The position numbers were made by a program, and so were the translations under genes. 64,000 nt of DNA from the NCBI RefSeq assembly GCF_901709675.1, contig NC_051090.1, positions 10,675,342 through 10,739,341 of the forward strand, written 5' to 3'. Under the pieces are notes generated by a model, which saw nothing but the letters and a program-made list of their open reading frames with translations, was not told the origin of the DNA and searched no databases. The DNA is from Syngnathus acus. Lineage: Eukaryota > Chordata > Actinopteri > Syngnathiformes > Syngnathidae. Of the stretch, positions 22,844-37,503 are shown piece after piece. How positions within the stretch are numbered: position 1 is the stretch's first letter; each line of letters opens with the position of its first letter.

Positions 22844-25078
22844 AAATTGAGCCTAGGATTCTTTCTGCACATGGAGATAGAAGAAAATAGTTTTCTCATC
22901 TTTACATTATGCAGCCACTCGCCAACCAAGCTGTTGTGTAAAAAGTCTCGTCTGATCCCCCGCCCACTCCATGCAGAGAAATATTTTTTTTCTCCACCAA
23001 GAAGAAAATGTTGCCCAGCTTCTTCTCTCATATGAAATGCATTTGTGTAGATTTCTTTCATCCCTGTTGAACTATGATTATTCATTCATTCATTCCAAAC
23101 AGAAGATGCTTCCATACAGCAAATGATGAAAGAACAAAGAGAAAGACGGATAAAAGGATGACCTTTCCAAAAAAAAATCAAGGTAACCTTCGTGATCAAA
23201 GCATCCCCTAGTTCCCCGACTTAGGAGCCAGGAAAATGACCGACTGACTTTGGCATATAATTATACAGCCCCCACTCCTCCTCCTCGCGCTTTGGGGGCA
23301 TGCGAGATTCACACTTAATCCGGGAGCGGAAAATGTGTCTCCCATTTTGTCAAGCAACACGGCCTCCCACGCTGAAATAATCAAACAATTGATAAGGTCA
23401 TTTGGGAGTGTTTAGTCACTCCCGAGCACCTCGAGGGCAGCCGGGATATAGAGCTGTCTCGCCGAGGCAGGCGCGCGTGTCAGAGTGCACCGGCAGTCAA
23501 GAGGAGTTCAGGCGAGACCGGCTGTAAGTGGATCCTCCACCTGATGTCCACATCAGTTTCGTTTGACTGATTTCTGTTCCCACTCGTCTTGGTTGACAAA
23601 AAAAAGATGGCTTGGCCGCGAGAGGGGGCGAAAGGGGCGATTCTGCATCCGAGCCAAATGGCAAGCCCACACTTGCCACCAGAGTAAACAACTGTTCCTT
23701 TTACGCACGCTATTTACTGCGGTTTGACTTTATACGAGTCCAACAGACGATGTGAGGCTCAGACACCGAATTTTTCGAGGGCCTCCCAGAGAAAAACGAT
23801 TAAACAATATGACTCAGTGCAAGCTTCACCAATTATTGTGCAGCCACTTACCTGACATTCAATTTCTCAACTCGTGACAGCTTGTGTTGACAAGTTGCAA
23901 AATTTCACATGGCTTGTCACCTAAACAAGAAAGAAAAAGTAAAAGCCAGTTTTGCCAAGTTTCTTTTTACAAGTGAGTTTGCTCAGGCGCGAAAACAAAA
24001 CCAAGAAGGAAAAAGCAGAGATTGTGTTGCAAGGTCCATGCTGGAAGGCGAGACCGTGTTGGTGTTGGCGCCGTTGGCGCTGCTGATGTTTTGCCAAGGT
24101 CAAGCACATTTTTTCTCATTCAAGTTGATCGGGCTGTCGGGACGCAGCGTGGTGAGGAAATGGAGTCGGCCTTCACTTCAAAGTTGAAACACATAGATGT
24201 CAAGAAAAGCTTCAATCTAACTGAGTAAGGCCAATAATAGTCATCTTACAAAAGTTACTTAGCAGGTTGTTTGAATCCCTTTTGTTTGGTTCTTCCGTAG
24301 AGTGCAATTTCAGATAAAAACAAAATCCTATTAAGATTTCAAGTGATTAGGACACAGGCTTGTGTTGGGTAATTGTAAACCATTGTGAAATACAAATTCA
24401 TCATGTTATTTATGATAACGGACAATAAGAACAACGCTCTTAAGACATTCCTCGGTGATTAGGAGGCTAATTTGTATGAAAAACAAAAGCCATAATGACA
24501 TGTTACATGACGGGCTTAGTGTGAACTTGGGCAAAATGTACATTCCAGTCATGTTGACATGAACACGTCTAACAACCCACAGGAGAATTGACTGCTCAAA
24601 TTGGATGTGAGTAAGTCCCCAAGCAGCAACATTACACATCGATTTTGAGGATTCAATATTACGTCATCATTAGATGGATTGGGAGGTGGAGGAAAATATT
24701 TGCCTTGAGTTGCCGTTGAAACGACCTCATAGAATAACAAGCTCGGCTATTATTGACAATGATTTCAATTAGTTGGCAAGTGAAAAGACACAAAATGAGT
24801 CCTAATGTGAGAGGACGACCTTGCTCGGCCCTTTGAACGTGTTTTGTTTGAGCTGACCAACAGCAGCAGCGGCGGCGGCAGCAGCAGCGGCAAGTAAGTC
24901 GTGTAGCTATTTAATGCTCACTCTTGCTAATATGATGCTTCAGTGGACACAAACCGCTACGGTGCTAGGCCTTGGCCAGGTCTTCTTTCTTTTGCTGTGA
25001 AAACACAAAAACAACGAGATGAATTTTCAGCACAAGCCGGGGAAACGTTCTTCCACCACAACGTGCCACGGGGCTTTG
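22844..25078. other. Gene-free interval with a GC-rich patch
   Basis: No coding exon was recognised. A CpG-containing patch at about 23260-23530 stands out from AT-rich surroundings (see findings). A mixed CAG/CGG run lies at 24861-24892. Confidence 0.5.
24861..24892. repeat. (CAG/CGG)n trinucleotide tract
   Basis: cagcagcagcggcggcggcagcagcagcgg read directly; not in a supported coding frame. Confidence 0.85.
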
Positions 25079-25306
25079 ACGAATATAAACCGCACCAGCT
25101 AAAATTGAGGGAAAATCCTGTTTTGTTCATATAAGCCGTACTTGGACTAGAAGATGCAGTTGTTTTAATGCTTAATTTCCATATAAATGAGAATATGCAC
25201 AAATTATTCAATATCATCAAAATCATGAAAAATTCATATATAAGCCACACTGGACTATAAACCGCAAGGGTCAAAGTCTGTGCAAAAAGTAGCGGCTTAT
25301 AGTCCA
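25079..25306. mobile_element. Fragment of a 'tataagccgc' TIR transposon
   Basis: Inverted words gaatataaaccgcacc at the left, and cacactggactataaaccgc followed by gcggcttatagtccag at the right, resemble the ends of the TA-target TIR elements elsewhere in the window. Complete ends and TA flanks are not evident. Confidence 0.45.
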
Positions 25307-25579
25307 GAACCAACTCTGCCCAAATAGGACTTGCCCCAAAATGTGAAGCAAATTCAATACGCAGCATGTGGTGTGCATTTTTTTGTTTTTTCATTTCCCG
25401 AGGACAATTGAACTAAAAGTATGCTCAGAAAGAGAGGCCGCTGCATGATGTGAAATTTAAACGAGTCGTCCGTTATTGCCGTCAATAACAACGATGGACG
25501 AGACTGTTTTTGTTCCTCTTCATCTTATTTGCTTTGCATGTATTGTTTCCTCATTTTTATCCGGCTCGTGACAGGTTGT

Positions 25580-25582
<3 letters not shown>

Positions 25583-25645
<63 letters not shown>

Positions 25646-25660
25646 TGTGTGTGTGCGCGC
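25583..25660. repeat. Long (GT)n microsatellite
   Basis: About 37 GT units with two GC interruptions near the 3' end. Confidence 0.95.
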
Positions 25661-26236
25661 AAGAAGTTATCCGCCAGAAATCGCAGCCAACCTGTCAGCT
25701 TTTTGCAAGAATACATTTTAGGAAGAATGATTCTCATTTCGGGGGCAAACTGCTTGGCTTGGTGATGTCAAAATGAGCGATTAGGGAAAAAGAAAAAAGG
25801 TAATAAAAGGATTCCAGTAGCTATTATTCGGTGATACCAACCACTGGTTCTCAGTGTCCAGGTTCGGAGGAAGGTGAGGAGGTATTGTCATTCACAGAGG
25901 TGAAGATGAACTAAAATTTGAAACTGCCCCTGCAGTTTTCGTTGGCTTTACTTTTTTCTCTTTGAGATTCCACCTTATATTCTTGCTGCCAACATCAAGA
26001 CAACACTACCCCAAAATCACATTCATTTGCTAATAAGCTACTCTTGCTAATAACTCGCCAAGAAACTGCTAAGTTCTTCTTTTCGTCCACTCTCCATATT
26101 TGAAGCAAGAGGAGGATGTGCCTTAATTGCACTTTGAGATCTTTTGCATTCACGGTCCGTGTTTAAAATTCATATTGCACTTAAAATTTTGTTCATTAAA
26201 TACAAACGTACACATCGGATATTTTGAGCTCAGTGG

Positions 26237-26296
26237 TTTATTTATTTGTTTATTTATTTGTTATTATTTATTTATTTATTTTTCAGTTTATTTATT
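26237..26296. repeat. (TTTA)n tract
   Basis: Tetranucleotide runs interrupted by TTTG, read directly. Confidence 0.85.
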
Positions 26297-28592
26297 AACT
26301 TAATGATCTGCTGTTACTCACCGGCTACGTTGCCCCGTAACAGTCCAAGCTGCACATTTTTTTTTTCTTCATCGGATTGACGCGGATTGGATCCGATGTG
26401 GTTCCGATTCATTTGGATCCAAAGCCTTTCCCCGACTAAAACGCTGGTGCAGGATGTGCAATACAAGAGAGACGAAGAGAAAGGACAAACATCAGATGAT
26501 GACATTTCATCTTCTGGAGTATTGAACTGCAAACAGCATTAGTTCTGCAAACTGACCACAAAACAAGCCGGCAACAAACATCCAGGAGCCGTTTGAGACC
26601 ACATGGTTCTCTCGTGAGTCTTGTAAAGGAGATTGTTATTTGATATCCAACACACGCCACAGCGGCCCTCCCCCCCTGAGGTTGGCCCGTTGATTCCATT
26701 TCTTTATTTAGTCAACGTCAGGTGCCTGCGTTTGTGAGATTGCTTGTCTCTCTCAGATTTGTCACAACTTGCGCTCAATTTTGAAGATGCCGGAGCCGCC
26801 GTGATATTTTCAGAATTGATCTGTTTGATCAGAGGCGCTCGGGCGGAAGCGGACTATTTGTCTGGAGCGGGCGCACGTGCGGGCTGACGTGGCAAATCTT
26901 ACAGCGACATTACAGAATTAAGTAGCCAATTTCCACCGAGCGTGATGGATCTTACTCTCGCCTGGGACCTGATTTATTCCACTTTGAAATTGATTAATTA
27001 ACATTTCTGTTACTAAAGATAATTGCGCCGTCCCCCATATTTCACATTTGTGTTCGCTGAGTATGAAAGTCATTTCATCCGGTCACCAAGTGTTCTATTG
27101 AACAGGGAAATCATTCATCCCGAGGGTGCTCGAGAATTTGATTAGGGGAGAAAAATGAATAAATATTTGGCTGAGGATCATTTGTACGACATTTTCACAG
27201 GCAACATTTGGTTGACTAATTAAAGTCAAACCTCTGGTGGATATTGAGAGTTGAAAAGCAAAACATTCAATTCATTCATTCAATAAAAAGAGTTGGGTCA
27301 AAATGAACAAGAATCGATATATAAACATCATTCAGAATTACCATTCACACATACGTATATGAAACAAAACACATTCACACACTATCGTAAACACACAAGT
27401 CAAATGCTTTTATACACACAAATGAAATGCCATGTTCTTGCACACACCCACAACTGAAATGCTCTCACGCACCCAATTGAAAGCCTCTCATAAATACCAC
27501 TGAGATTTCAGTTGAACAGGAAGGCGTTTCAATGTAGTAGGAAGGCGTTTGAGTATAAAAGGAAGGCAGCTAAAATGAGGACGTGTGGGCTATTTTCTTC
27601 TTTGGAGCAGTCCGAGTAGGCCACGGATGATAAAATAAGGACAGCGATGGCTTTACAATTAAAAGAGGCTCTAGCTCTGAGTGGCGAGGGGGAAGGGTTG
27701 TCTCACCTTGCGCGGTAATATTCTCGCCACGCCGTACAGAACTAGTCACTGTGAATGATTCTGCAACCTTGATTCAAACACAGCAAGCGCATAAATGTGG
27801 AGGGAACGCCATACCCAGACTACAAAGTGATGAATCAGCACAAGTTTGAAGCATTCTCAACTCTGTAAGTAAAGTTGAGCTCCAAAACGTACGTAATTTG
27901 TGGAGCTACACTAACTGGGTCATTTTTGGAGCTACTGAAGGCGACAGTTTGTGTTTTAGTAATAGAAAAGAAAGTGCACTTTCATTTTTCTCACTGAAGG
28001 TCAAAATGTCTGCATACAACAATGCTTTTGGGGGTCAGAGACAGAAAAACGTGTTTTTTTTTTCAATGTCATTTATTTGGAGCGAGCCACCGTCACAAGT
28101 GTGTCACGGCAAAATATAGAAAAGTTTGCAGCTTCTCCAGTCAGCGTTCTTCTCATTGGTCATGAGAGACTCGTCTGACCTAAATGGCTTTCTGGAGGCA
28201 TTTTGTATGGGAAAATACAAGGCAGAGCAGGTAACGATTTCTGGTAATTGGGGTTGCTTTAACAAGGCTTTTACTTTTCCAAAAATTATGACAAGCAAAA
28301 GACTCGTTCCCTCCGTTCACTGACCCGAAATAGTGGAAAAATAAACTCTGCTCTACGACTGTACTTCCTTCTTTTATCAAGTTAAATTTTATCCTGCTGG
28401 GCTTACAATGTAGTGTGTTTAAACTGGAGCTATTGGGGATAATTATCTTCTCCTTTATGAATAAAGAAAAAAACACTTCAGCTGTAGTCAGAACTGCTTC
28501 AAGTCCCGTTTTATTTTTTTATTTAATTTAAAATGAAACATCTGTGGATCAGTTTTATTTATCACTGATTGCAAATATTACTGCCATTTAAT

Positions 28593-28638
28593 TATGTATT
28601 TACGGACATTTGAAGTGTCAAATGTCCGTAAATACATA
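28593..28638. repeat. Perfect 21-bp inverted repeat with 4-bp loop
   Basis: The left arm tatgtatttacggacatttga is the exact reverse complement of the right arm at 28618-28638, and the loop is agtg. It is followed about 20 bp later by a 21-base A-run. It could be a remnant of a tiny palindromic mobile element or a hairpin transcript. No named family was recognised. Confidence 0.95.
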
Positions 28639-29600
28639 CAAAGTGCTGTTATTTATTATGCAAAAAAAAAAAAAAAAAAAACAGGGCTGAAGTGGAGTCA
28701 ATGGAAAGTGCGGTACTCGGCATAGCGGGCATTGATTGATCTCAACTTCTGCCTGCAGATAGTAAGCAACTTTAATGAGCCATGGTGTGTCCGAGTCGAT
28801 GTTTCAAGTGTAATGAAGGATTTCTCTAGGGCTCCATATTTTTTTTTTTTTTGGAAGTGAAACACTTCAAATGCAAGACCATTGATTTTCTCAGCCTGTT
28901 ATTTCCTCTAAGGTCAGTGAGAGTGTGGTCAGTCCATAAGATCACGTGAGTCTAAATCTCGCTGGAGACAAAATCCGACTTACTGTCTATAAAAAGGAGG
29001 TGTGAGAACCCCTGATGTCCAGCATGCTATCACACATGTGGAACATACGAATCAGTCCTTCACTACATTATTATACATTCATTACATAAGACGTTAAATA
29101 TCATATTGGGAAGAAGTACAGTTTTTCCCCACAACCCCTCGATACCAGCTAAACCTCTATATTATGTGATGAATTTTCATACTATGTATCTAACCTAATT
29201 TTATGGAGATATTCAATTAGAAAAAGCCAACAGGTGGAAATAATTAAAAATGAATAGTAAGGAGAAGAGACAGGGGGAATTAATGACAGTGTGTAATTAC
29301 ACTTTGTAGAGATTAATCAAAGTGAGAGATGAGCTTCATTTCCCGCTCATTTTGGGCCAGCTGTCAAAAATGGTTTCAAACGCCCAGATCACAGATTTTC
29401 AATTTGATAATCGCTGTTAAAAATCTGAATCCCAGGAGGAAGCCGAAGCGTCCTTAGAAGCCCCGGCCGGCTGCTTAATCTTCATCATCGATGCCGAATA
29501 CATCTGGTGTACCGATTCAAATAGCTGCGATACTCCTTTACTTGTCCCCATGGGGAAGTTCTGGATATACTTTGCTTATGTATATGCAGAAGATCGTTGT

Positions 29601-29660
29601 AGGGTGTTCGGGAGCGCCGCCTGTCGCCAAAAGTCAGCTGGGTTAGCTTCTAGTTGCCGA
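29601..29660 (+). mobile_element. Eroded L2-like 3' fragment
   Basis: The stretch gcgccgcctgtcgccaaaagtcagctgggttagcttc corresponds to the common fish motif with 'cgccc-aaagtcagctgggataggctcc'. It is short and diverged. Confidence 0.45.
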
Positions 29661-32600
29661 ATACGGTGATGGCATTTGATAAAAAATATATTCTTTTGTG
29701 TGTTTACTTGAAACATGTTAGAAAACAACCAATGTTAGTCAAGCCATTTTATTGTGGCTTCCAGCGTTGGAAAGGTTATTATCTGCTAATCGATACGATT
29801 CACGTTTGATCGGCTCAATACTGTGTAATGTTGAACTGATGAAAAAAAGAAAATGAAAGCTGTCAAATGTGCTGGGGGAAAGCAAGCCACTTTAGATGAG
29901 ATTCTTCTTCTTTTTTTTTGCTTCTCCTTACCAAGTCACTTTTACTTTGTCCCTTTGTGTCTGAAGTCTAATTGAGACTCAAAATAGGCGGAGAGAATGA
30001 ATTGCAGATTGAATTGCCTCCCAAGGTCATTACAGATGTGAGGAGAAACTTGGAATGAAACGGCCACCCAAGGGCATCGTAGCTTGCCGTTTTTCTCCCA
30101 GAAAGCTCCATAAACAATCGACATCTTTGCTTTGAGTGCGTTGTGTTGGCTGTAGAAAATAAACACAATTTTTTTTCATACATATCAGTCAAACAAATCT
30201 GCCATGGAAATGTCAAACTTGTTTTTATTGTGTGTCACATTATCGTTACGGTTTCTCTCAGTGGCTCCTACTGAAAACGGTATCGATCAAAGTTTCAAAT
30301 ATGCGGATTGGCATCTCCATTTGTGCATCGAAATGTTTTGTACCTCATCGGAACGCTAACAATGAGAAGGAAAAAAAAACAAGTTTGGTTGAGCAGTAAA
30401 AGAAAACAGGAGAAACTGGTGGCACCAACCAATAACATTTAGCACTTTGACCCAACTTTAACTTGTCTTGTACAAAACAACTCAGGAAGTGTGACCCAAG
30501 CTAGTGGGTCATGACATCATCTGTGAGTATTTTGTGAACAAGGGTGGTAGCGCATACTGTTTCAATATAATCGGTTAATATTATGGTTTATTTTTTTTCT
30601 AAATCCAAAAATAGCTTTTGAGAACCATGACAGACATGAAATGAGTTTTACCGTATTTGACTTGCTAATTATTTTGCCGGTTAGCCGCACGAGAGGAGAA
30701 AAATATCATTCTCAACGGGGTCAAACACAACAGCTTCTCCCGCCTCTTTCACTTCCACGGAAATATCTGACATGCAATAAATTGGGCAACGGGCTCAGCG
30801 CAGACGCTGACCTGTCAATTAATCAGCCGCAGAGTACACAGCTGGACCTCGGGGATTGCAACGTTACACGTACTTTGCAGTCGATACATCTAACAGGGAC
30901 CTATTTCTTGGGCCGTGACTGCAAAGCACACATGATAAATGCTGGAATCTATATTCATCATTTCTCATAAGCACCAGATACTAGGCTGAATAAATTGTGG
31001 CAGCTGGCTACAAAAGGGGCGAAAAAAATGGGGAAAAAAGGGAAGCTCATTATGGACGGGCATCGAGGGACTGATACTTATGGGCAAAGTGTTCATTTTT
31101 ATTTTCCATTGTTAATGGTTTGAAGTGCAAGGTATTAATGCGCAAATATTTCAAGACAGAAACGAGCAGCACCGTACCCAGTTCCAAATCAAAAATTCAC
31201 TGACACATGCAGTGCCTGGAAATGGCAAAAAGCAAATTAATCCCGAGCCGCTGAGCAATTCAGGATGCTTGTAAAGCTCGACTCGAAAAAAAAAAAAATC
31301 TTCTGGAGGCCGTATTTTGTGTCAATGTCATGGCCGTTCCTATTAGGGAATCACAACCTGGAAGCAGCAAGCTGATTAGACTCCATTTTGCCAAGTCTCC
31401 ATCAAGCATGTGTCAGAATTCTGTCTCGCCGAGCGGTAGAACTGGGAGCCGGCTCCTTCTTTGATCCGCCGACCTGTCACATAGTATTGAAGTCTGACGG
31501 GGCCAATGCGAGTGTCCCGCTTGGCATGAGGGAACCAACCGCTCTTCATCTTTATACCACCAAGGTAAAACAACCACCCGTAGAAAGATTCTACTGCCGA
31601 ATGCGTGGCCTCCAGTTTTAATTGAATTTTTTAACCAGCTTCTGTTTTCTTTGAAGTCTTATTAAAAAGTATAATGGCGTCCATTAGCAAGTCTCCACCG
31701 TTCGTCTGGTTGGATTTGTTTTGCCTGTCCTGTTCATTTGTATCAATTCTTCATCCTGTGATGTTTTCCTGCAAATGGGTCAGCCTCCCTTGGCTACACG
31801 CCACAAACTGCGAACTAAAGCACCTCGTTGTATTTTGGGGTGCGCACGACTGAATTGGAACAGCACAGCGGTGCACGTTGCTCATAGGAACAAACGATTT
31901 GGCTCGAGCTGGTGTTCCACATGCAGGCGGCTTTGACCTTTCCCGGGTGCGACTTCAAGCAAATGGTTCAGTTTCATTGAGGTAGACGACGGGATCGCAT
32001 TTAATGAGCCGATGTACGCATGCGTGTAGGACGTCTTGGGGGCTGCTGCCCTCATCCATGAACGCTGGCGACTCCCCTGGATGGACGTTTTTACAGATGT
32101 GTCGGCTCCTCATGAATGCGCTGAGGATTCTTTGCTCGCGGCTCTCCTCGCCACGATGATGGCAGGTGTTGTTGTTGTCCTATTAAGCTACATTTAGCCA
32201 CGTGCGCACACACAAATATTGGATTTCCACGAAATACCTTGTCCCTATTTAGACGTGGTTTGTATAACAACATAAAATGATTCATTTGTTTTCCTTCCAT
32301 TCATGGCAAGTTTGGTGAAAGTTTTCCAGAGATGCCATTTCAAGTCGTTAAGAAGACTGACGATCGTTGCAGGATAACAAATAGCCCCTCCCCACTGGGC
32401 ATTATCATGATGCGTTTGCCTCAACATTCTGCTGTCAGCTGACCAAATGAGTCAATGTTGTAGAAGCTGTGCAATCTGCCAAGGAGCCAGTTAAGCAATT
32501 AAAGTGAAATGGGGCAGATAATAGCGTTTAAAAACATTCCGACTATTTAACGAGCTTATTATTTTCGAGGAAAATGAATGTCACCACCGCCGAAGCGCAC

Positions 32601-35600
32601 ACACCACCCACTCAAATGCCGTGCCGTTCATTCTTTTGACAAACTTAATAAAAGATAAACATTGTTGCAAGCATAATGAATGGAGAATCACATTTAAGAA
32701 TCAAAATAAAGAACATCAAGAAGTGTTTAAAGGTCATTGCCTTTGAATAATTCTTGGTCGATAATAAATCATCCAGCATGTTGAAGTGCAAATAATATTA
32801 GGAATGCATTTCTCCAGTGAAGGAAATCTCAATAAAGGCATTCGAAGTCATGACGTATAACTTCGGTCCATTTCTCAACTTGAGTACCAAGCGGGAAAAA
32901 CTTGGGCTTCTTCTTGGCAACTGGGCCAGAGGTTGCATAGGCAAACTTACCAGTTGATGACGCTATCAATCAAGAAAGCATTTGAGTCACAGAGATTTAT
33001 ATCTGTGCGGCAGCATTGGCCACCAGAAAACTGGGTCATCCTGATCTTGACTGCAAGTGGCACAACTGCCATTCTTGTGGTAGGTTTGTTTGGATGGATG
33101 GCCAACTCCAAATGACACAAAACAAAAAAATCAAATCAATCCAGTTGCAGACACGGCCAAAAGGATGCACGAACAAAAGTAATCTGTTTTGCCTTCAGGC
33201 AACATCCAATAAATATCGTCTCGCCTTTTTTGATTGTTTGTTAATTTTCTGTTCATCTGCTTCAGACCATTTCATCCCGTTTCTACTTTGTAATATGTTA
33301 AAGGTCAGCAGAGGCATCTGTGGGCCCGTCCTTTCATTAATCACTTGGACTTTCATACCAACGTGTATTTGGGGCCTTTTAGAGACAACGGTTTCTCTCG
33401 GAATGCACTTTTAGCGCACTGCCAGAACTCCCATCCAACTTGTGTCGTGCTGATGCACTTTGCAAGGAATTGCCTCTTGTTCGCACAGATAACACTTGCC
33501 GTTGCAATTTCGAAGCGCATATCTTCCATCGCTTGCCCGGGGTCTGCAGCTTGCTCACTTCAGATAATGCTCTCTGTCGAGTTTTATTTTAATGTCGTAA
33601 AATGGAGAGCTGGTGTTCTGCTTGGAGGATTGGTTCTTCCCCAACATTCCATTGACTTCCACAGATAGAACATTCCAGAGTACTGGAGCCCTAATAGACA
33701 TTTACTTTTGGCGCTCTCAATGACCATGTGAAAATTCTGTCACAGCGCCCACGATAGAAGAGGAAGGTGTCAAGACGTGTAATATTTTCAGAGTACGTGG
33801 GCAGGGAGCCGATGCAAGTCGGACAGTATTGGGGAAAAACAAAGATTGCAAAAAAAAACATCTAACAAAGCTCCGACTTTGAGTGCTGTTTGAGCTCTGC
33901 CGAAGCCATTAGCCTCGCCGTCAGAGGCATCGCCAGCCGAGATGCGGCCAGCATACGATTGCTGTCAGAGGCCACGGCAAAAAAAACCCGGATCCCCTCA
34001 ATCGCTCTCTGTTGGGCAGTAATGACTTTTTTGTTTCATATTCTGACAGGTATCAGAAGATGACCTTGCCGAGATTGGACATCAGTTGATGGATGAAAGA
34101 AACGGCATCTTTAGCGTTGAGCTTCCCCGCCGCATTAAATGCAGAAATGGATTTAGAACCTTGACTTCATAGAACATGTATGGGCTGTCCTATGTAACTT
34201 TTTGTTGTTGGACACTTCTGGGCTCCACCACTGATCTCTGCCAAAATAAATAAAGAAAGAAAAGAAAGCAAATTCGATTGAAATTCCTGATACAGTACTG
34301 TTTTTATACTCTGCGATGTTACAAGACTGTCTCCAGTTTCAACATTTTTCAAAGCTCTGCTCATGTTGGGAATCTCAAAGGTCCAAGATTAGTAGCATCA
34401 AGGCGATTCCAGGTCCGGTCCCTGGCAAGGTCACTTGGCCTGAGCTGACAGCCCGAGTCAGCTTGGCCAGATGGTCCCCTCTGCACACATTAGCCTCCAT
34501 CCACTCTCATCAAAAGTGACATTGAGGATGTGTGGCTTCACACTTTCTGGTGTCATGCTTTGACTGAAAACAACAGTGGCAATTTGGTGCCACTCTGTGA
34601 TATAGTTTCAAGTAAGATTTTATTGAAATGGTGGCCTAAAAGCTTCAGTAAAATACTTTCTCCTCCAACACACCTGATTGGAATGATCAGGATTGTTACC
34701 ATGCTTGAGCAGAGCTTGCTGATGTGCCCATCTTTTGAATCAGCTATTTTGAGACATTCAGGGAAACGATGTTGCTCTCGTTGAACCGGGCTTCTCTACC
34801 CTCGATTAATAATATTGTAAACAGGCTAACCCTTGAGGCTCAAAGATGGAGAACAAAGTATTATGATTTGAATGTTATAACGGTAGCGGAAGGTCACCAC
34901 GGAGGTGGCCGAGACTAAAATTACCATTTTCTTAACTCTCCACTTGGGTTAAATAAGGAGTGATGTGCTGAGGGGCAAAAAAAAAAAAACCCCGCCCCAT
35001 AATTACAGCCAACTAATCACTCCATTTAACATTCATCTTTTCTTTTTGTCCAACGTGTACAAAGGCTTAAGGATGGCTAATTGGCCAAGAGGAATCAATC
35101 AAATTTGTCCAGACTCGGGAAGAAAAGTGCCTTTCAACATATGGTGATATTACGGTCTTACATTCTGGACGGAATAATTTTCTGATAACATAGAGACCGT
35201 TCTTGTTAAAAGGCAAGAGAAAGGAAAAGCTCGCCGAGCGAGCTGAGACTCAATGTGCTTCATTGTGAGCCTGCACACCAAGATAAAACAACTGTTGGCC
35301 GAGCGAGCAGTCGTCGCGGCTTTGGGCGAGTGCGATTCACAAGACTTCTGCCGTTGTCTGGGAAACAAAAACACAGCTAACATGGATTTCATATGGCTCA
35401 ACTGCTGAAGTCGATCGGCGTTGAGGTTCCGTTGCGATTGCGAAGGTCCCCGGGAAACCGCGCCCTGATGGTCGAAAAAGGTTCTTGGGCTCACCCTGAT
35501 CTCTTTCTGCAAATTATTCTTAGCAACTCTGTACGAACAATTTTGCCGGAGGCACTCTTCAAAGCAATACTTTTGCAAATGTCTTGAAGAATGTCCATTG

Positions 35601-37503
35601 CTCTGAACAGGCAGTTTCTAAACCTACTGAACATTGGGGCTGTGTAATGTTTTGTTTTATACGGCTTATACAAATTCCAAATGTCAAGGAAGAGAAATCC
35701 CACTCAAATATGGGACAGCGCGTCAGAGGTGACATTGCAAAATGCCTTGGTCGTTTCTTAATTAATTGTGCATTCTCTCTCTAGAATTTGATTATTTCTC
35801 ACGGGTGATGTTGCAAGGGAAAGAGCGAGAAATGAATAAACCATCGCCGTTAATGTGATGTAGTGGGAGGTGAGCTCCGGTTGCTGTGGATCGCTCAGAG
35901 AGAAGAGGCTCATTACATGTGAAACTTTTAGAAAACACATTCAGGCATCAAATGTCATCTACCCAAGAATAACCAACAGCGCCCACTCCAATATTTCAGC
36001 CTTTTTTTTAACTTTCTGTATAGATGTCCAAGAATCAATTCATGGCCAACTCCAAGAAATAAAATAACGGCCATTGGGAGCTGACCTATTGTGACTTCTT
36101 AGCCCCAGACTAGAGATGCTTTTAGAACACACCGACAAACGTCAGGTCATCAGAGATTAATTAGCTTTCTGAAACCCGGCCAGCAGATGTCAAGGTAATC
36201 TTTGAATGCATGCTGTAGAGGTCAACGTAATATCTCAGAGCAAAGAATGTAACTCACCCATGTATAAGGGGCCCCCGTGCGTCTGAGCTGTCTGTCATGC
36301 AGTGCATGTGGTTATGCAACTATGTATTCCCATATATATTTATGCACCTAAGATTTGAGCTAAAATATGACTCAAAGTTCAAAATTGTCTTGCTTACCTA
36401 TGTAGTATCTAGTCCTACTTTGTTGAGTGTGAGCTGTCAAAATTGTCCACCTGCAAATTATTTATCGGGAAGCGAGCTGGCGAGCCAACCCAATGTGAAT
36501 ATTCCACTAATCACCCACAGATGTCACAATGCTGGTTTTTTTCTCTTTCAGTTGCAGAGTTTCCATAGAGAGTGGCCGTGGGTGGGTCTCCTGCGTCATA
36601 CCTGATGGCGATTGTCATTAGCAGGCTACTTAAACAGAAACCAGAAAAAGACAGTTGTTGCTAGCCAGTCTGCTACAATGTTGCAACCTCAACTTCTTAG
36701 TTTTTGCCAGTAGCTCTCTTTCATCTCCTTTTTGAAAACACCATTTTGATTTTAAGTTTTGTAGTGGCCGTTTAAAGATAATTGCCAAAATTACATCAAA
36801 AAGTTTGCCAATTTTCCATTGTGCTCAACACTGCTCGTGGAAAATTTGTCAGGATCAAATCTATTCCTCATGGCAGGGGTTTTCAACTGGTTTTGTCCAA
36901 GGGACCACCATTATAACCAAGAAGCAACTCGGGGACCACTGCTTTGGCAGAATATTATTTTATTTTGCACCGAAGGAGGATAGACCAATACAGGATATTT
37001 ATTTGCATCTGTATGTCTATTATGGGAATCTCAGCTACATTTGACAACATTTGGATAGATAAATGATTCACAAAATTAGCTGGAAAATAAATCAAGTCTA
37101 AATTGACTTGAGGATTGAACCAACTACCTGGAACGCTGAAGTTTATCGCTCTATAAAAGAGCCACACCCCTTGTAACTTTGCTTGGGGAGGGCGGAACCT
37201 GTTCAAATATGCTACACGGTGAAAACAACCCAAGAAGACAAAAAAAGTAAATTGATGCTGCCATGAATGGATTCTGCCAGGCCCTACTGGGAGCAAAATA
37301 TATAAATATAAAATGCCTTGCTCAAGGACACTTTGACATGATCACCTGGCTTGAGGATTGAACCCAGCACCTACAAGTTTGGAGACTACCACTCGACGAC
37401 TGACGCGTGTGAAAAAGTCAGGAATTGCCGTTGGCAAGAAAATGTTGATGGCTAAGAATCTGAAAATGGGAGGGGGGACTTATTCTCACGGGTTGATTTA
37501 GTG

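Larger units (their letters stand above)
25661..36873. other. Gene-free interval
   Basis: I see no exon with family homology, no tRNA and no full TE. It holds a TTTA/TTTG tract (26237-26296), a perfect 21-bp hairpin (28593-28638), an A-run (28661-28681) and an eroded L2-like piece (about 29601-29660). Confidence 0.5.

Noticed and set aside
24957-25394. 145-codon minus-strand frame
   Set aside because: It overlaps a TIR-element fragment and has no similarity to known families.
25510-25776. Open frames rich in Val/Cys
   Set aside because: They are translations of a GT microsatellite.
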